Assembly: GCA_963978895.1 (NCBI GenBank)
Contig: OZ022242.1
Span: 21,422,129 to 21,486,128 of the forward strand
Length of the DNA: 64,000 nt
Reading direction: 5' to 3'
Origin: Erpobdella octoculata
Lineage: Eukaryota; Annelida; Clitellata; Hirudinida; Erpobdellidae
In this document: positions 12,601 to 27,700 of the stretch, piece by piece
Layout: every line of letters starts with the position of its first letter
Position numbering within the stretch: position 1 is the stretch's first letter
Notes under the pieces: model-generated
Told to the model about the DNA's origin: nothing
Database searches by the model: none
The model's input: only the letters and a program-made list of their open reading frames with translations
Made by a program: the position numbers and the translations under genes

Positions 12601-15600
12601 AAATATTATTTTATATTATTTTATAATCATACGAATGAATAAATGAATGTTGGACGATCTTTTTAGAGGTGGCATAAGTCCATCAATAGACCTCAAGGCC
12701 ACCAAGCAAGTGCGTTTTTAGAGTCTTTCTGAAACCATTGACTGTGACTGCGAAGGTGACTTCTGGCGGAAGTTGGTTCCAGATTCTAGGCCCAGCGACC
12801 GCAACCGATCTATCTCCGGCACCTTTAAGTCACCTGGCCAGAATGAGGAGGAGCAACAAAGAGGAAAATTCAAGTCGTTTTCAATTCGCATATCATGGAA
12901 GCGTAGAATATTTGATGCAAGGTTCGGAGGGGCCATCTTTCTGAGACACTTAAAAACCAGTAGTGCCAATTTGAACACGACCCTGTGTTCGATTCTTAAC
13001 CAGTGAATATCCCTAAAGATGGGAGTAAAGTGATCGAGTTTGCGTTTTTTCGTGACGAGCCTGACAGCTACATTGATGATGGATTGTAGCCGACAAGTTA
13101 GAGTTTTAGGTAGCTGAACTAAAGCTGAGTTGTAATAGTCAAGCCCGGAGAGAACCAAAGAGGTAACAAGTGTTCTGGTTGTGAATGCAGGAAGGTATGC
13201 TGTGACGGCTGTGATCTGTCGCAACATCATGAAGCACACGTGAGTGTGCATATTTAGGTCGGAGCCAAAAAAAACGCAGAGGTCTCGAACCAAGGATGAT
13301 GGCAAAATCCAATTGTCACCCAGTTGGACAGGCGCGGAAGGAGACTGGTGACTCCGATGGCGAGTTGTGAACTGTATTATTTCCAATTTGTTGGAATTGA
13401 GCTGGAGGCGACTCAATTTCATCCATTGGTAGACATCGTCAAAGATAAGACCGCAGCCAGTTGAGTGCGGGTCCAGTAAAGCCAAAGGAAGACTGCAATC
13501 TCTCGCATATTATGTCGTGGTCCGCAGTATCGAATGCTGAAGATAAATCAAGCAAAACAAGAAGTGTGAGTTGTCCGTGGCTGTTTCCGTTAAGTGATGT
13601 TGATGGTATGCTGATTGGTGTGTTGGAAGTAGGTTGTTATTGATAAGATGCTTTGTGATTCTAACGAAAATCAGTTTTTCTAGTAGTTTTGAAACGGCTG
13701 ATAGATTAGATATTGGGTAATAAGAGCTGGTATCGCCACTGTCAAGGTTTGGTTTTATATAAAATCTCTTATAAGATCGAGGAAACACACAGTCAGTTAG
13801 TGATTTATTGAACAGTTTGACGAGAAATGGAGCAATGTTGAACATGGCTTATTTGAGAAGCCATGTAGGTATTGGATCGAGAGAGCTCTGTTTGTCTGGG
13901 AGTGAGTTAATTATAGAGAGAACCTCACCTAGATCGAACGGGGCAAAGCCAGCCACTGGCATGCTGGAATAAAAGTGGCACGAGGCTGTCGATGCCCTGA
14001 TGTCGTTGAGTTTGATAGTGAAAAACTGATGAAAATGTTCAGTGCTCGGTGAAGAGCTGGTAGAAACACGTCTTCTGGACGTTGCATAAAAGCGTCTATT
14101 TTATTACAACGCTTATATTAACTTGCAATGTTGTTTGTTTGGTGTTTGTATGTTTGTCATTTCAGCACAAACGTTGTTTTTGAAAACACCGCGTCTCGTT
14201 CGATCAAAGAAGTTAAATACTGTCACCATTTTTAGATTTAAAAAAATTTAAACACTAAAAATGGAAAAAATATAAATAATATTTAGATTTTAAAAAAAAT
14301 TACCACTAAAAAATAATATAAAGTATAAAAAATATTTGTTTAAAACAACGTTTGTATACTAATGTACTAAAAGTTTAAAAATAATATTAAAGTGTATATA
14401 TTAACATTTTTTGAACTAAACGTTTCGTTTTGAAGATAAGAGCATTGGGTGATGGTCGGTTATAGATATTATATAACACCCAACTCTCTTATCTTGCAAA
14501 TAAAAAGTTTAGTTCAAAAAATATTTATATTTTGATTCAATTCGTGTGGTTTAATTATTTAAAATAAAATATTCCTTTTTCTCATTAAAAAAAATATCAA
14601 ATCTATTGGAGAAAAATTATTAAGCTCTGCCTTTTTTAGTAGGCTAATTGCTCGCATGCAGATTTCTGGCATGTTGTGTGTGTGTGTTTAAAAGTCTGAC
14701 AATGTTTAACATTGGCATTAGTCTAGTTGTTAGACTTCTAGGCCACAAATCACTTATCTAACTTTTACTTGTGGGCCCATTTTACAGTACAACCAGAGAC
14801 AGCCATTTATAGGTGCCTACCCACATCCCTTGGGCCCTGGCAGATGCTAGTGATGCGGACGGGATCTCTGATACTCAGGTCTACAGGCAAATGCCTTACT
14901 GCTATACCACCAACCAGTGCACGCTTCATTATGTGAGTGCTTGCACACACTTCTATCAGTATTGCTTGCTGTTAAAGTTGCTTAAAAGTGTTTTTTTCTA
15001 TTTAATTTGTCTTAAATGTTTAAAATTTCATGTTTTTCACAACTATCAAATTTATTTGAAAAAAATGTTAGGCTCTGAACGTTTTAACAGACTAATTGCT
15101 ACCAAGCTATTATTATTATGTGTGAGACTGTGGGTGTTTATGCCACGTTTTTTAAAATCCTTTCTAATTTTGTAATTTAGCGACTAAAAATTTTTTACAA
15201 AATATTTTTTTGATGAAGAGTCTATAAAATAGAAAAACATTGACCACAGTCTTCTAAATACTTGATATCTGAAGTCTGAGAAGAAATGCTCATATCAATG
15301 TGGAAAATTGATAAATTTAAAAATTAAATATAGTTTTCTTTAAATAAACTAAAAAGTGATAGTTCATTTCTCTACAAAAGTTTTTTTTAATGTAATTGAT
15401 TTAGTCTAGAATGTAAAGTCTGCAGCAACAAATAAACCCACCAAATTTCAACTCGATTGGATAACGGGAAGTTAGTTTTTTTCAAGTGATAAAGGGTCCC
15501 AATGTATGTCTCGAGCAAGCAAGCAAGCAAACACAGTGAAGTTAATATAAAAGATTTAAAAATAATATATAAATATTTTGCTTTTAATTTTTATAGAAAG

Positions 15601-18133
15601 AGAAGCCATCCTTAACTTATTTAATTTTTTCTTTACATTTAAAAATGCCAAAAATATTTTCCCATTTCTAAAACTTTGATTAATAAAATTTCCATAGATT
15701 TTAAAATAAAACTATTTTCTAACCCTACCTTGAATTGCTGTTGTGCCCGTTCTCCCTCTATTGCTGTTTTGTTATTATAATATTATAAAGAATCCAAGTG
15801 TTTAAAATATAAACAGAACAAGTGGATTGTAAATGGAGAATGTAGCAAAGTACCAGATAGAACTTTTACATGTCAAGAAACCTACAAAGATTTTTGTAAA
15901 CTTGCAACTTAAGAAAAATAAATTACCTTTAAATGTAAAATGAAAAAAAGTTTTTAATAAAAAACAAAACGAAAACAACAAATCAGTTTAGAAAGGTATT
16001 AACAGGAGAATTCTCATTCAATGAGGAAGACATATAGTGAAGGGTAGAAACAGGCTGTGTTGTAATACTTGTGTGCATGTAAACATCATCGAATCTATGA
16101 ACATAAAGCAAAATATAAGAAGAAAATAAAAATAAAACATAAAAATAATTAATGGAAATATCAACAAGTCACTTTCGCTGAACAATAATCAAAATCTTAT
16201 AACTGCAGCATACAAACAAACAAACCCCCTCTCATATGCAATACATATTGCATACATACATACCTAAGATACACACATTCATGCACACACACATACATAC
16301 AATACATACATACATACATACATACATACATACATACATACACACATACATACACATACTTACTTGCATACATACATACATACATACATACATACATACA
16401 TACATACATACATACATACACACGTATGTATGTATACAGTCCCGGATTTAGGGAGCCGGAAAGGGCCATGGTCCCCCATGAACTTCCAAATTTATTTTTT
16501 GATACTAAAAAAGTTTATAAAAAAACTTAATAAGGGAAATTTTGGTTAAAACCAGTAATAAGTGAGAAAAAGTTCATGTTGACCAAATTTTGAAGAAAAA
16601 TTGTTTACTTTTTTAGAGAAATTAACATTTTTTAGCATTCGACTTTTGTTTTCCAGTGGGTTTTGTGGATTTAAGATCAAATGTTTGTTCTTTCCGACCG
16701 ATGTCTTTGGCCCCACCGTTTTTGCCCCCCCCCCCACCAAAGCACTCTAGATCTGCCAATGTATGTATACATACACACACACACACACATACATATGTAC
16801 ATTAAAAACTTACAGGGTGACTCGGAAGAGGATCTTGAAGAAGCATATCAGCAAAAATGCTCTTGCAGTATTGAGCTATCTTCGTCTGTTGCTTTGGTCT
16901 GAAATTGATTACCTGATGCTATTAGGTTTCTGAATATTATCGCAGGAATGCAAAAACAGTTAATTTTTGTTAATTAGGTATAAAACAAATCAGAGACGAT
17001 TAAACTCAAAAACATGCACATTACAACACCATCACATTTGCACATACAAATTTAATCATCAACTCAAAATGCATACAAATATAAAAAAACCAGTCCAACC
17101 TATGCATAAGCTTAAATCACTGACAATCCATATAAAAACAAAAAACAACTCCATGTATAGACACACACAAAACACCTACAACCAAGCAAATAACTAACGA
17201 GCAGTGATTCTCAAAGGACAGAAGAACGGGCCATTCTGAGACCTTGAATGCCGCTTCTGCAATTGACTCTAAAACATCCTGGTGTTAAAAAAAATTAAAA
17301 AAACTAAAAAAAAACTTTAAATCAAATAAATATTAAATTCAAACAGAAATTTGGAATTTTCTTACATGGAAATTATATAAAACTAGAGTTTGATCAGCGA
17401 CAAGTGCCTGTCTTTTAAAAAAATCTAGGCTACATAATTATAAAATAATCAAATAACACCTATGCTGTCTCTTTGAATCTAACCAATAATCAACAGGTAA
17501 GATTTTACACACATGTTTATCATGTGAATATGATGCCTTATGAAGAAAATTGGGATGGGCATGTGATTAAATATTTTGCCGAAAATGTGAAAACCATTGC
17601 TAGACAGCTTGTTTAGTTATGTGTATGTGCAGTTTGCAGGTCTGGTTATGATTGAATAAGGATGAAGGATGGCACCTTGTTAAACCACATTATTCAGCAT
17701 TCCAGACCCAGTGAGTGAGTGAGTGAGTTAGTGGGGCATTATATATGTATCAAATAATCTATAACTATATTTAAATTCTTAACTTCATCTAATATATTCA
17801 TCAGAGTGACTCATAATATCTGATAAAAATGATATAATATAATGTTTTGTATTTAAAATAACAAAATAATTGCATAAATTCATATTTGTCAGATCAAAAT
17901 AACAAAATGAACCTTAAGAGGGATTTGAGTGCACATGGTGAATCCATGCGTTACAATTGGTTCTTCCTCACTTCCACTTCCATCCCAGCAATCCAACTCG
18001 ACACATCTACAACCGGATAACAACGACTGCTTGTACATCTCCACAGATGATCGGCTGGTCAGTTGGTGACCTATTCATCAAATTATCTCTTGTGGAAACA
18101 AAGCTCTCAAAACAATCTCAAGACTACACTTCA

Positions 18134-18216
<83 letters not shown>

Positions 18217-19605
18217 ACTCTACTAGGAATCGAACCCACGTGTCTACGGCAACACCGCCTCGCCTAAATGTAATTTATATATATATATATATATATTTTT
18301 GAATAATTTTTTACATTAGGACTCCACATGGTGCAGCTACACCTCAGCAGCAGCAGCACCGGGAACGACACGTGCACATGGGATCACACAGTTTTACCTG
18401 CAACGAGCACATGTGTCCAAAACAGGTGCTCATCTATCGACCAATGAAGGTTGGGAAACGGAATTGACCTGAGCAGTGCGAATAAATTCCTTGCTAAAAG
18501 AAATCACGCATTGCTGCAACTGAGATTTAAACTCGCAACGGCAGGATGATAACATAACTACCTGTACACTATGGCGCCTCATATATATATATAAAATAAA
18601 GATATAGCGATAGTTACCTGTGAGGTAAGTGTTGTGGGATGAGTTAATGAAGTAATGTGACAGAGAATGACTCATGTTTTGATTGAGAGCTGCATGACAT
18701 CGTGACACAATGTTGTTGTCCGAACTCAGGAGAAACTTGAGGAAACCAAATTGTGACATCTTCACTGTAAATTCAATTATCTCATAGTTATTACTAAAAT
18801 AATTAACTTGCATATATTCGTATGTGACACTAAATTAATATTAAAAAATAATAACAAGTAAAACTTGAAAACAGCACTGACATTAATTTAGTTGTCAGCA
18901 AAACATCTAAATCAATTTATTTTCAAGTTTGATTGTTTTTTTCTTATTAACTGGTCACTAACAAATGAACTGAAACAATTAAAGTTGAGTGAATAAACAT
19001 AAGTAATAACAGATTTGGAAGGTTTTACAAAATCGATGGATTTTCCCGAGCATACAATGTTTGCTCGACCCTTAAATTTCTCGTTTATCTTCATTTATAG
19101 AATCTCAGCATCAACTGACAATACCTTGGTTTGTTAAGTGGTAAAGCCTCTAACGTAAGGCTCACGCAAGCAAGCAAGTACGGTGAAGTTAATATAATGG
19201 ACTAGCGGAGATACCCGCGTTGCCCGGGTTTTTTAGAGGTTTTTCTAATGTTTGTCTCTTTCTCTCCCGTTTCCTTTCCCACCTGCTTTCCCACTCCTGT
19301 TCGCTTTCCCGTTTTCGGTCGTTTTCCCGCTGCCGGTCGCTTTTCCGCTGCCGGTCGCTTTCCCGCTCCCGGTCGCTTTCCCGCTCCCGGTCGCTTTCCC
19401 GCTCCCGGTCGCTTTCCCGCTCCCGGTCACTTTCCCGCTCTCGGTCGCTTTCCCGCTCCCGGTCGTTTTCCCGTTCCCGGTCGCTGTCCCGTTTCCGCTC
19501 ACGTTTGCTCTCCCATTCCCGCTCACGCTTGCTTTTCCGTTCCCGCTCGCTGTCCGTTCCGGGTCGCTTTCCCGTTTCTATAATAGACAAACTAACCCAC
19601 AAACA

Positions 19606-19692
<87 letters not shown>

Positions 19693-19832
19693 CGAATAAA
19701 CTGTGGAATCAATAGCTTTTCGTTTAGGTGGCATAATTAATTCGATAGAAAGATTTGAAATTTGAAATTGTATTTTTTCAGCCAATTTTCAATATATGAC
19801 GATGTTTTAAAGGAAATAGTTTTGTACTTTAT

Positions 19833-19924
<92 letters not shown>

Positions 19925-21098
19925 AGTTCCCGCTCGCTCACCCGCTCCGCTCCGCTCCGCTCATTTTGTGACGGATTTCAAATTTTTTTTTTATATTTGA
20001 TTCCTCTTGACTCTCAAGGTTGTGTGAAAATTTCATTACGATCGGATGAATGGTGTAGCAATGCATAAAGGCCATTAACATACAAACATTCATTTTTATA
20101 TATATAGATTTAAACACAGTTAGCTGCGATTTTCTCGTATGGTGGAAGTTAACTATTGCGTGGCTGGCTCACGGCTTTGCTGTGATTTTATCGATCAGCG
20201 TCGGCTTATTACTTTCGCGAATCGATTCGACTGGCTTAAAGACTTAACTGCTAGTAATTATTATTAAAACAATTAACAAAAATAAACAACCTTGACTGAT
20301 TAGTTCATTATCCACCTCATACTTTGATATAAGCATCTTTGCTTTTTCCAGAGTACACATCGGATGAAGAAGTTCGTTGAGTCTTGAGTCCCTTTGTTCT
20401 TTGTTAATGAAGTCCATCAGCTGATCTACTGACCAGTAAACATCTCTATCAGATTTGTTCGAAGTTCTTTGGTCAAACAATGAAAAAATAACATAAGCAA
20501 ACAAATAATTAGGTGTACAATAAAATTCAACTAATTTGTAAGTCAAATGATGAATTATAACAGTTAAGACAGTTTGTCAATAGAACAGTTTCTAAAAAAA
20601 ACCTTCATTGCCACTTAGCATGTAAAACATCCTCTCAAGTGACTAGTCAATAAGCTGAATCACTTATAAAGGTACACCAAGCAAAATTGTACTTTGGAAA
20701 ATATAAGTAAAAACCTCAAATTGTAAAAACTGTAGAAGATATCAAGAGCCTCGTTTCTGAAGCAAAGGTTTTGATAAATGAGAAAGAATTGATCAAATGA
20801 GAGAGACTCCAAGCTATCTGTCTGAAAGAAAACCAGGATGAGTTTTTCAGATGTGAAATTAAACAAATTTTATATTTAAGCACTCAATGTATTAACTGGC
20901 TCACTACTGAATATTTGGTTTTTAAATGAAGAGTGAACAAGTGAACATCACCAACTTGCAATCTGTTGGTCATGGGTCCAACCCAGCTGGCATCCGGGAA
21001 AACGACTGTGAATGGGAAAGTGACCGGGAGCGGGAGAGCAAGCGGGGAAGGAAACGGCAGCGAGAAGAAGCGATAGAAAAGCCTCTAAAAATCCCCGC

Positions 21099-21151
<53 letters not shown>

Positions 21152-24100
21152 CGTATTTTGGTATATTTTCCATTAAACACGCTCTATTGAACACAATTTA
21201 TTGTTAATTCTTTTTCTGCACAAATTATCAAACTGCCTAAAATCAGATGACTTTTTAATTGAACTTGGGCTAACTGATCGGTTTGGCAAGCATCATCTTC
21301 GGAGCCCTATTGTCAAATGGAGAACATTATAAACCATAGAATAAACAAAAGTATAAGACAATTACAAAATGTCATAAAAGTTTAAAAAACTTTAAAAATA
21401 CTATTTCACTTTCTCACCCATTGTTATAAAAATTAAATACACAAATCATCAGCGTGTATGCCCCCACACTCTCTTTCACGGCTGAAGCTGAGGATGCGTC
21501 CTCTTTATCTACCCAATAGTATTTAATAGGGATGTCACGGGTAGTACTTTTTGGAGTTTTCGGGTTCGGGTTCGAGTTCGGGTTTGTGAAACTAGAGTTT
21601 TCGGGTTCGGGTTCGGGTTTGTGAAACTAGAGTTTTCGGGTTCGGGTTTGTAAAACTCGAGTTTTCGGGTTCGGGTTCGGGTTCGTGAAACTCAAGTTTT
21701 CGGGTTCGGGTTCGGGTTTGTAGTTTTCCAAAAACCGGGTTCGGGTTCTGGCTTATGATTTCAAATTCCCGAATTGATTTTAAATTTACCTAGTGTATAT
21801 ACATATACAAACAAGAGCGATCAATTCATCCATTGGACATTACACGTATTGAATAAACTCTAACAAGTTATTTTTTTAGCTTTCCAAATAATGTGATTTC
21901 TTTGGCCGAAGGAGGCTTTATTATTTTAGTTCATTCGCGGCTAAGTCCGGCCAGATAATCAGGCGGATTAGTGGTCTAGCTTACACACTCACCAATAAAA
22001 TGACCTATTTGTGTTATTTGTTACGCAAAGGTGATAATACAAAACTTGTATGGCTTGCGATTAGTATAATACATTACCGCTTAAATTATTGTAATTTATT
22101 AATTTGTTTCGCTGCTCGGTCCGGTGGGGTAATCAGGCGGATTAGTGTTCTAGCTTACACATTTGCCAATAAAATGACTGTGACGCATAGATCATTTATA
22201 GACTTTGCCAGTTAAAGTTTAGGATTATGCAAGATTATCTTTATAACAAAGGGTCTTTGTTATATCAGAAGAACTTTGAGTATATGAATGAATAAATATA
22301 AGGTTATATAACTGAAGTAAAAAGTTTAGAGTCATGGCTATCCGCGATTTCTTCGACCGAAGGAGGCTTAATTATTTTAGTTCGTTCGCGGCTCGGTCCG
22401 GCCTGATAATCAAACGAATTAGTGGTCTAGCTTACACACTCACCAATAAAATGACGTATTTGTGTTATTTGTTACGCAAAGGTGATAATACAAAACTTCT
22501 ACGGCTTGGGATTAGTATAATATGTTACTTCAACAAAACTTGTAATTTATCACTTTAGACGAAGACCCTTTTTTGTGGTGGAAAGATAACAGAACAAACT
22601 TTCCAAATTTAGCGGTGATCGCTAAACGCTACTTGGAACTCCGCCTTGCTTTTGCAAGCCAGTCCCAAGCCTGGAGAAAGGAGGAGGGAAAAGTTAAAAG
22701 GATCAAATTATGATCCACGACTGGAAGTACTTAGGTGCTTCTGACACAGTCGTTTCAGTCTTAAAACACTTGGTGTAAAGGACTATATACTATTATTAAA
22801 AAAAAACGCTACTTGGCGGCCCCAGTTACCAGCGTTATATCGGAACAGTTGTTCAGTGGTGCTGCAATTATTTATGAACCGCTAAGGAACCGATTATCAG
22901 GCAAGACAGCAGAAAAACTGTTGTTTATGAAGTACAACTTGCCTGAAATCGGTTCCTAATAAAAATTTATTTACTAAAAAAATTTATTTGTTCACAACTC
23001 CGAGTTCGGGTATTAGGCTTATAAATTTTCGGGTTCGAGTTCGGGTTCGGGTATCAAGTTTTCACATTTTCGGGTTCGAGTTCGGGTTCGGGTATCAAGT
23101 TTTCACATTTTCGGGTTCGGGTTCGGGTATCAAGTTTTCACATTTTCGGGTTCGGGTTCGGGTATCAAATTTTCACACTTTCGGGTTCGAGTTCGGGTTC
23201 GGGTATCAGAAAAAGACCGGGTAGTACCAAACTCGGGTTCGGGTACCCGTGACATCCCTAGTATTTAACCTATTCACAAACTTAAAATGTATCCCAATAA
23301 ATTGTAATCATCAACAGTTTAAATCCATCTGTGTGTTCCATGATTGCACGTATTGAACCAGTCATAACATAGATTAACAAGGTAATTTATGACTAATACT
23401 ACTACTAATAATAATAATAATAACATGATGACCTGGTTGGTTAGCAGGTTTGATGCTTCCAATGCATTAATCACTTTCTTCTTATCTTCTCTGTTCTGCG
23501 TGAAGACCTTTACTATGCTTAAAAAAAATATTTCATTCAAATATTGTTTCTGCTGAAATAAACTTAGTGTAAAAATTTGATTTAAAGTTTTATTACATAA
23601 TTATATTTTTATTTATAAGCAAACAAGCTGTACCTGACTACGCATTGCTGTGTCTTAGTTTGACTAAATCCACTCAATGGTACCGATGGTTACGCAATAA
23701 AACTTAGGAAAGGTATTTTACTCATAAAACTTGAAATAATGTGCCAATTTTTTCCCCAAATAGATAACAACCTCCTCCTCATTAAGGACTATGTTGTGTT
23801 GAAATTTCAAAGCAATTGGTCCAAAACGTTCAGAGATCATTGGTGTATAACATACAAACAGTTACATTTTTATTTATATAGATAAAGAAGCAAAAAACTA
23901 TCTAAAATACTTTTTAATGGGAATCTTGCCATCTACATCCCTGATCAGTGTGAGTTTAAAATAGCACTTTTCAATTTGCGTAAGACAACTGGTTATTAAT
24001 GATGACCGACTGGTGTGGCAGCATCTAAATAGCTCTGCAGACCACTCCTGGTGAGAAATAGTTTTTAATATATTTAAAATTATAAATTATTCAAAATAGA

Positions 24101-24721
24101 ATAACTTTTAAATGAAACAATCATGACTTTAATGGAATAATTTGTTTTTATTTAGCTTCTTTTAACTCATTTTTTCTGCAATGTTAAAATATTTAACTTT
24201 CAATAAAATGAAAAAATACAACACCCTCTTCATCAAATGAATAGAGAACTCCATAACCTTAATCAACCCTACAAAAACTAACTTTTGCAATTTCGCTATT
24301 GAGACAACTGAAGTTTATGAAAGAGATGTTAGAGAAGTCAGGTCCATAAGATATGGTCAGCATCCTATCCTGCATTGGGGTATCTTGAGGTCCTATCTTT
24401 AAGCTTTCACGAAGTTTGAGATCCTGTTGTGAGGATATTTTTAAATATTAATAATTGTTTCTCTTTATTTGTATTTCTAATGAATATTATATATATATTT
24501 TTTTATATCTACGGTTTATAATTTTGTTATCAAAGCTGATAAACCTCAGAAGATTTTATGAACTAAGAAAGAGATAAAAAAATATAGAGTTGAGTGATTA
24601 CAAAACTTCGATCAACCAGTCTTAATTACAGTTACTAAGAGACAAGTTTTTGATTAAGTGTGTATTTCTTCTAATAAATTTTTGACCATTTCTAAAGAAC
24701 CTGAGTATAGTTATCGATATT

Positions 24722-24798
<77 letters not shown>

Positions 24799-27700
24799 GT
24801 TGTAAAATCGTCAAATCGTATTACAGGTCCAGAAGAATGGTTTTCTAGTTTATTGGGTGATAATAAATAAATCTTGGTTAATGCTACTTATACCTTCTAA
24901 TATATTCCCTGTTAATAATAATAGTTCTCGGGATATCAATATATGGGAAAAGTGGAATCAGTACCATAGATATAACAATATATATATATATAAATGAATG
25001 AATGTCTGTGTCCTTTATGCATTCATCCGATTGTAATAAAATTTTCACACAACATTGAAAGTCAATAGAGGAATGTTTTGTGAAAAAAATTGAGATCGGT
25101 CACAAAGTTAGCAGGAGAGCGAGAGAAAATGAAAGAGCAAGCGGGAACGGTGAGCAAGTGGGAACGGGAAAGCGGTCGGGAGTGAGAGAGCAAGCAGAAA
25201 GGAAACGGGAACGAGAGAAAAATAATAGAAAAACCTGTAAAAACCTCAGGCAACGCCGGGTACCCCGCTAGTTATTTTATAATTGTGTAGCCTAGATTTT
25301 AAAAAAGGACAGGCGCTTGCCGTCGATCAAACTCTAGTTTTATATAATTTCCATGTAAGCAAATTCTAAATTTTTGTCTGAATCAGCTATTTGATTTAAA
25401 GTTTTTTTAGCTTTTTTTTACTTTCAACACCAGGATGTTTTAGAGTCAAAGAAGTGTTAAAAAATAACAGATAAAAGATGAACATAAAAAATGCACTGCC
25501 TCCATACATAACATTCAAATATGCAGCTAACAATATTGTTGAGTAAGCCAACTTATCCTTAATAAAAATTGTGTAAAAATCATTACACTCCCTCACCAAG
25601 AACATAACAGTCTTCACAACACAACAGTCTTCACAACACAACAGTCTTCACAACACAACAGTTTTCACAACACAACAGTCTCACCACCTTTCTTTCCTCA
25701 ACCCTTTTATCACATCTTTCATGGATTGTACATTCATGTCTACAGTATCATTCCAGTACAACAAAAATTATGGTGTAATATTCATTCCAAGCACTTTTAC
25801 GGCTTACTTACTAATTCTCGAAAAAAAATTTGGTTAGTTCATTTTTTTACAACTTTCTTGTTGTGCCACTTTGCTCTTGCACCCCTTAATAACTCTTCTT
25901 TGACATAGATGATACCTTCAGCACCTGCCCTGGATCATCCATATCAACAGCATTTATTTCAGAATATCAGTTTATTCTACAGCTTTCATGTTTTGCACTC
26001 ATTTATCATAACTGGCCACACATATGCCAGAGGGTCTGTGTTTCATTTGATAAAAACAGTATAATTTTCCCCAATAAAAAATAGAATATTTCAAGCTGTT
26101 CTTGGCCAGGTGCCCTTTGAATGTTCAAATATGTTTCATGATCAATAATGCGAGATGGGGAAAAACTGTGAACTTGTTCAAGCAACACATTTTGAATCTG
26201 ATATTCAACTTCAACCCTTTACTTGCAATTATTAATTAATTGTTGAAAGAACAGTTGGCAATATGTAACTTCTTGGAAGCTGCTATTGAAATCAAAATTA
26301 AACGAGATATTAGGTGCTAATTAAAACTGAATGAAAAGTAAAAAATTTCCCAAAATATTCTTCAGTCATCATAAATATATATAAGCTATTTTATCTACAA
26401 AATCAAAATTTTTTAGCTTTTTAAATGTACATTGAACCTATTGAACAGTTTGTTACTGGCTGAGAGGAACTGAAGCTAACAATATATTGTATAGAAAAGT
26501 AACACGATTAGCAGATCAGCAGAAATCAGAAAGTGAATTGAACAGCATTTAATCTTTTCAGTTTGCTATTGACCTTAAGAAACAAATCTAACAATATTAC
26601 TATTTTGTGAACCAATATTTATTTCTAAATATTTGTGTTTAAATTAACATTTATTTTTATTACATAATCAGATAAAATGAACAACGTCAAATTAACACTG
26701 TGAATGGTTTGTGAATGTAAAAAGAGAGAAAAAGAGAGAAATGCATTTCAGAACATTGAGTTTCATTTATTCACAGAGCAACACAAAAGTGCTTACAATA
26801 TATATCCCGAAGCCATATAAAAGAATGAATAGAAAATGAATAAAGTTATCATGTCAACACCCAATATTCACTTCCTAACACATATCTAGACTGTCTCAAT
26901 GCTGTTCATATTCCGAAATGAAGATTAACAAAATTCATTTTACCTGTTTGTTTATTAAATTGAAATTGATTTAAAGCAATCCAATAAAATAGGACATTTC
27001 TTAAAAGATAAATTTCTGGAAGCTTCAGACAAGATAAAGCAATGAAACTTACTTACTTAAAAAATTAAAAAATAAAAACTCTTAAACTAATTATAATAAA
27101 ATAAATTATTGAAATACTAAATTATAATATAATTAATTGAAATATTATCAATTAACAAATTCATTAAGTTATAATCTCTAACTGATATGATGGAATAATT
27201 GTTTTATAAAACTTTCTGTTGATTCCATCAAAATTGCATAGTTTCCATCAGAACTGCATCAATAATAAATAAATAACTCTCATTTGAGTAAGGCCTTACA
27301 TAACAGTGTAGCACCACATTGTTAAACTTGCTTGACTGTCCTATTGGTGGGAATAGTTGAGAAACAAGTGAAATACGCACACACTCAAAAAGAAATTACT
27401 ACAAGGTAAGTCCAACCGTCCAACCACAAGCATTTATTTCAATTCACACAGTCAGCATGAGGCATGTACGAAAACAAACAAAAACCTACGCACAAGAACA
27501 CAAAGTCACAACTAGAAGACTTGCCAGCAACCAATAATATGCTCTTATCAGGCAAGCTCTGGAAAAGCATCAGCTTTCAACCAAGTTCTCAATGGTAGAA
27601 ATAAACAGACTGCAATTCAGAAGAAGATTGTAGATCAGTGAAATTCAACTTTTGTGGACCTCCTGCTTGTATTCGTCGTCGTCATCATCATCATGATCAC

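Noticed and set aside
15740..16080. Two candidate PLC-beta exons between exons 12 and 13 (near 15750 and 16040, minus strand)
   Set aside because: Exon 12 joins exon 13 in phase with conserved protein sequence, leaving no room for them; they lack family similarity.
16197..16469. Open frames of Tyr-Val-Cys-Met and His-Thr-Tyr-Ile repeats
   Set aside because: Translation of an (ACAT)n microsatellite; 4-bp units give four-residue repeats with no stops on either strand.
19189..19785. Long Arg/Ser/Glu-rich (and complementary Pro/Phe-rich) open frames resembling an SR protein
   Set aside because: They are translations of the Helitron purine repeat and a (TA)n tract; period lengths divisible by three keep several frames open on both strands.
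22000..22558. Short open frames such as those near 22000 and 22334
   Set aside because: They are translations of the triplicated module inside the hAT and show no transposase similarity.
25080..25271. Glu/Arg-rich open frame
   Set aside because: Translation of the Helitron internal purine repeat.
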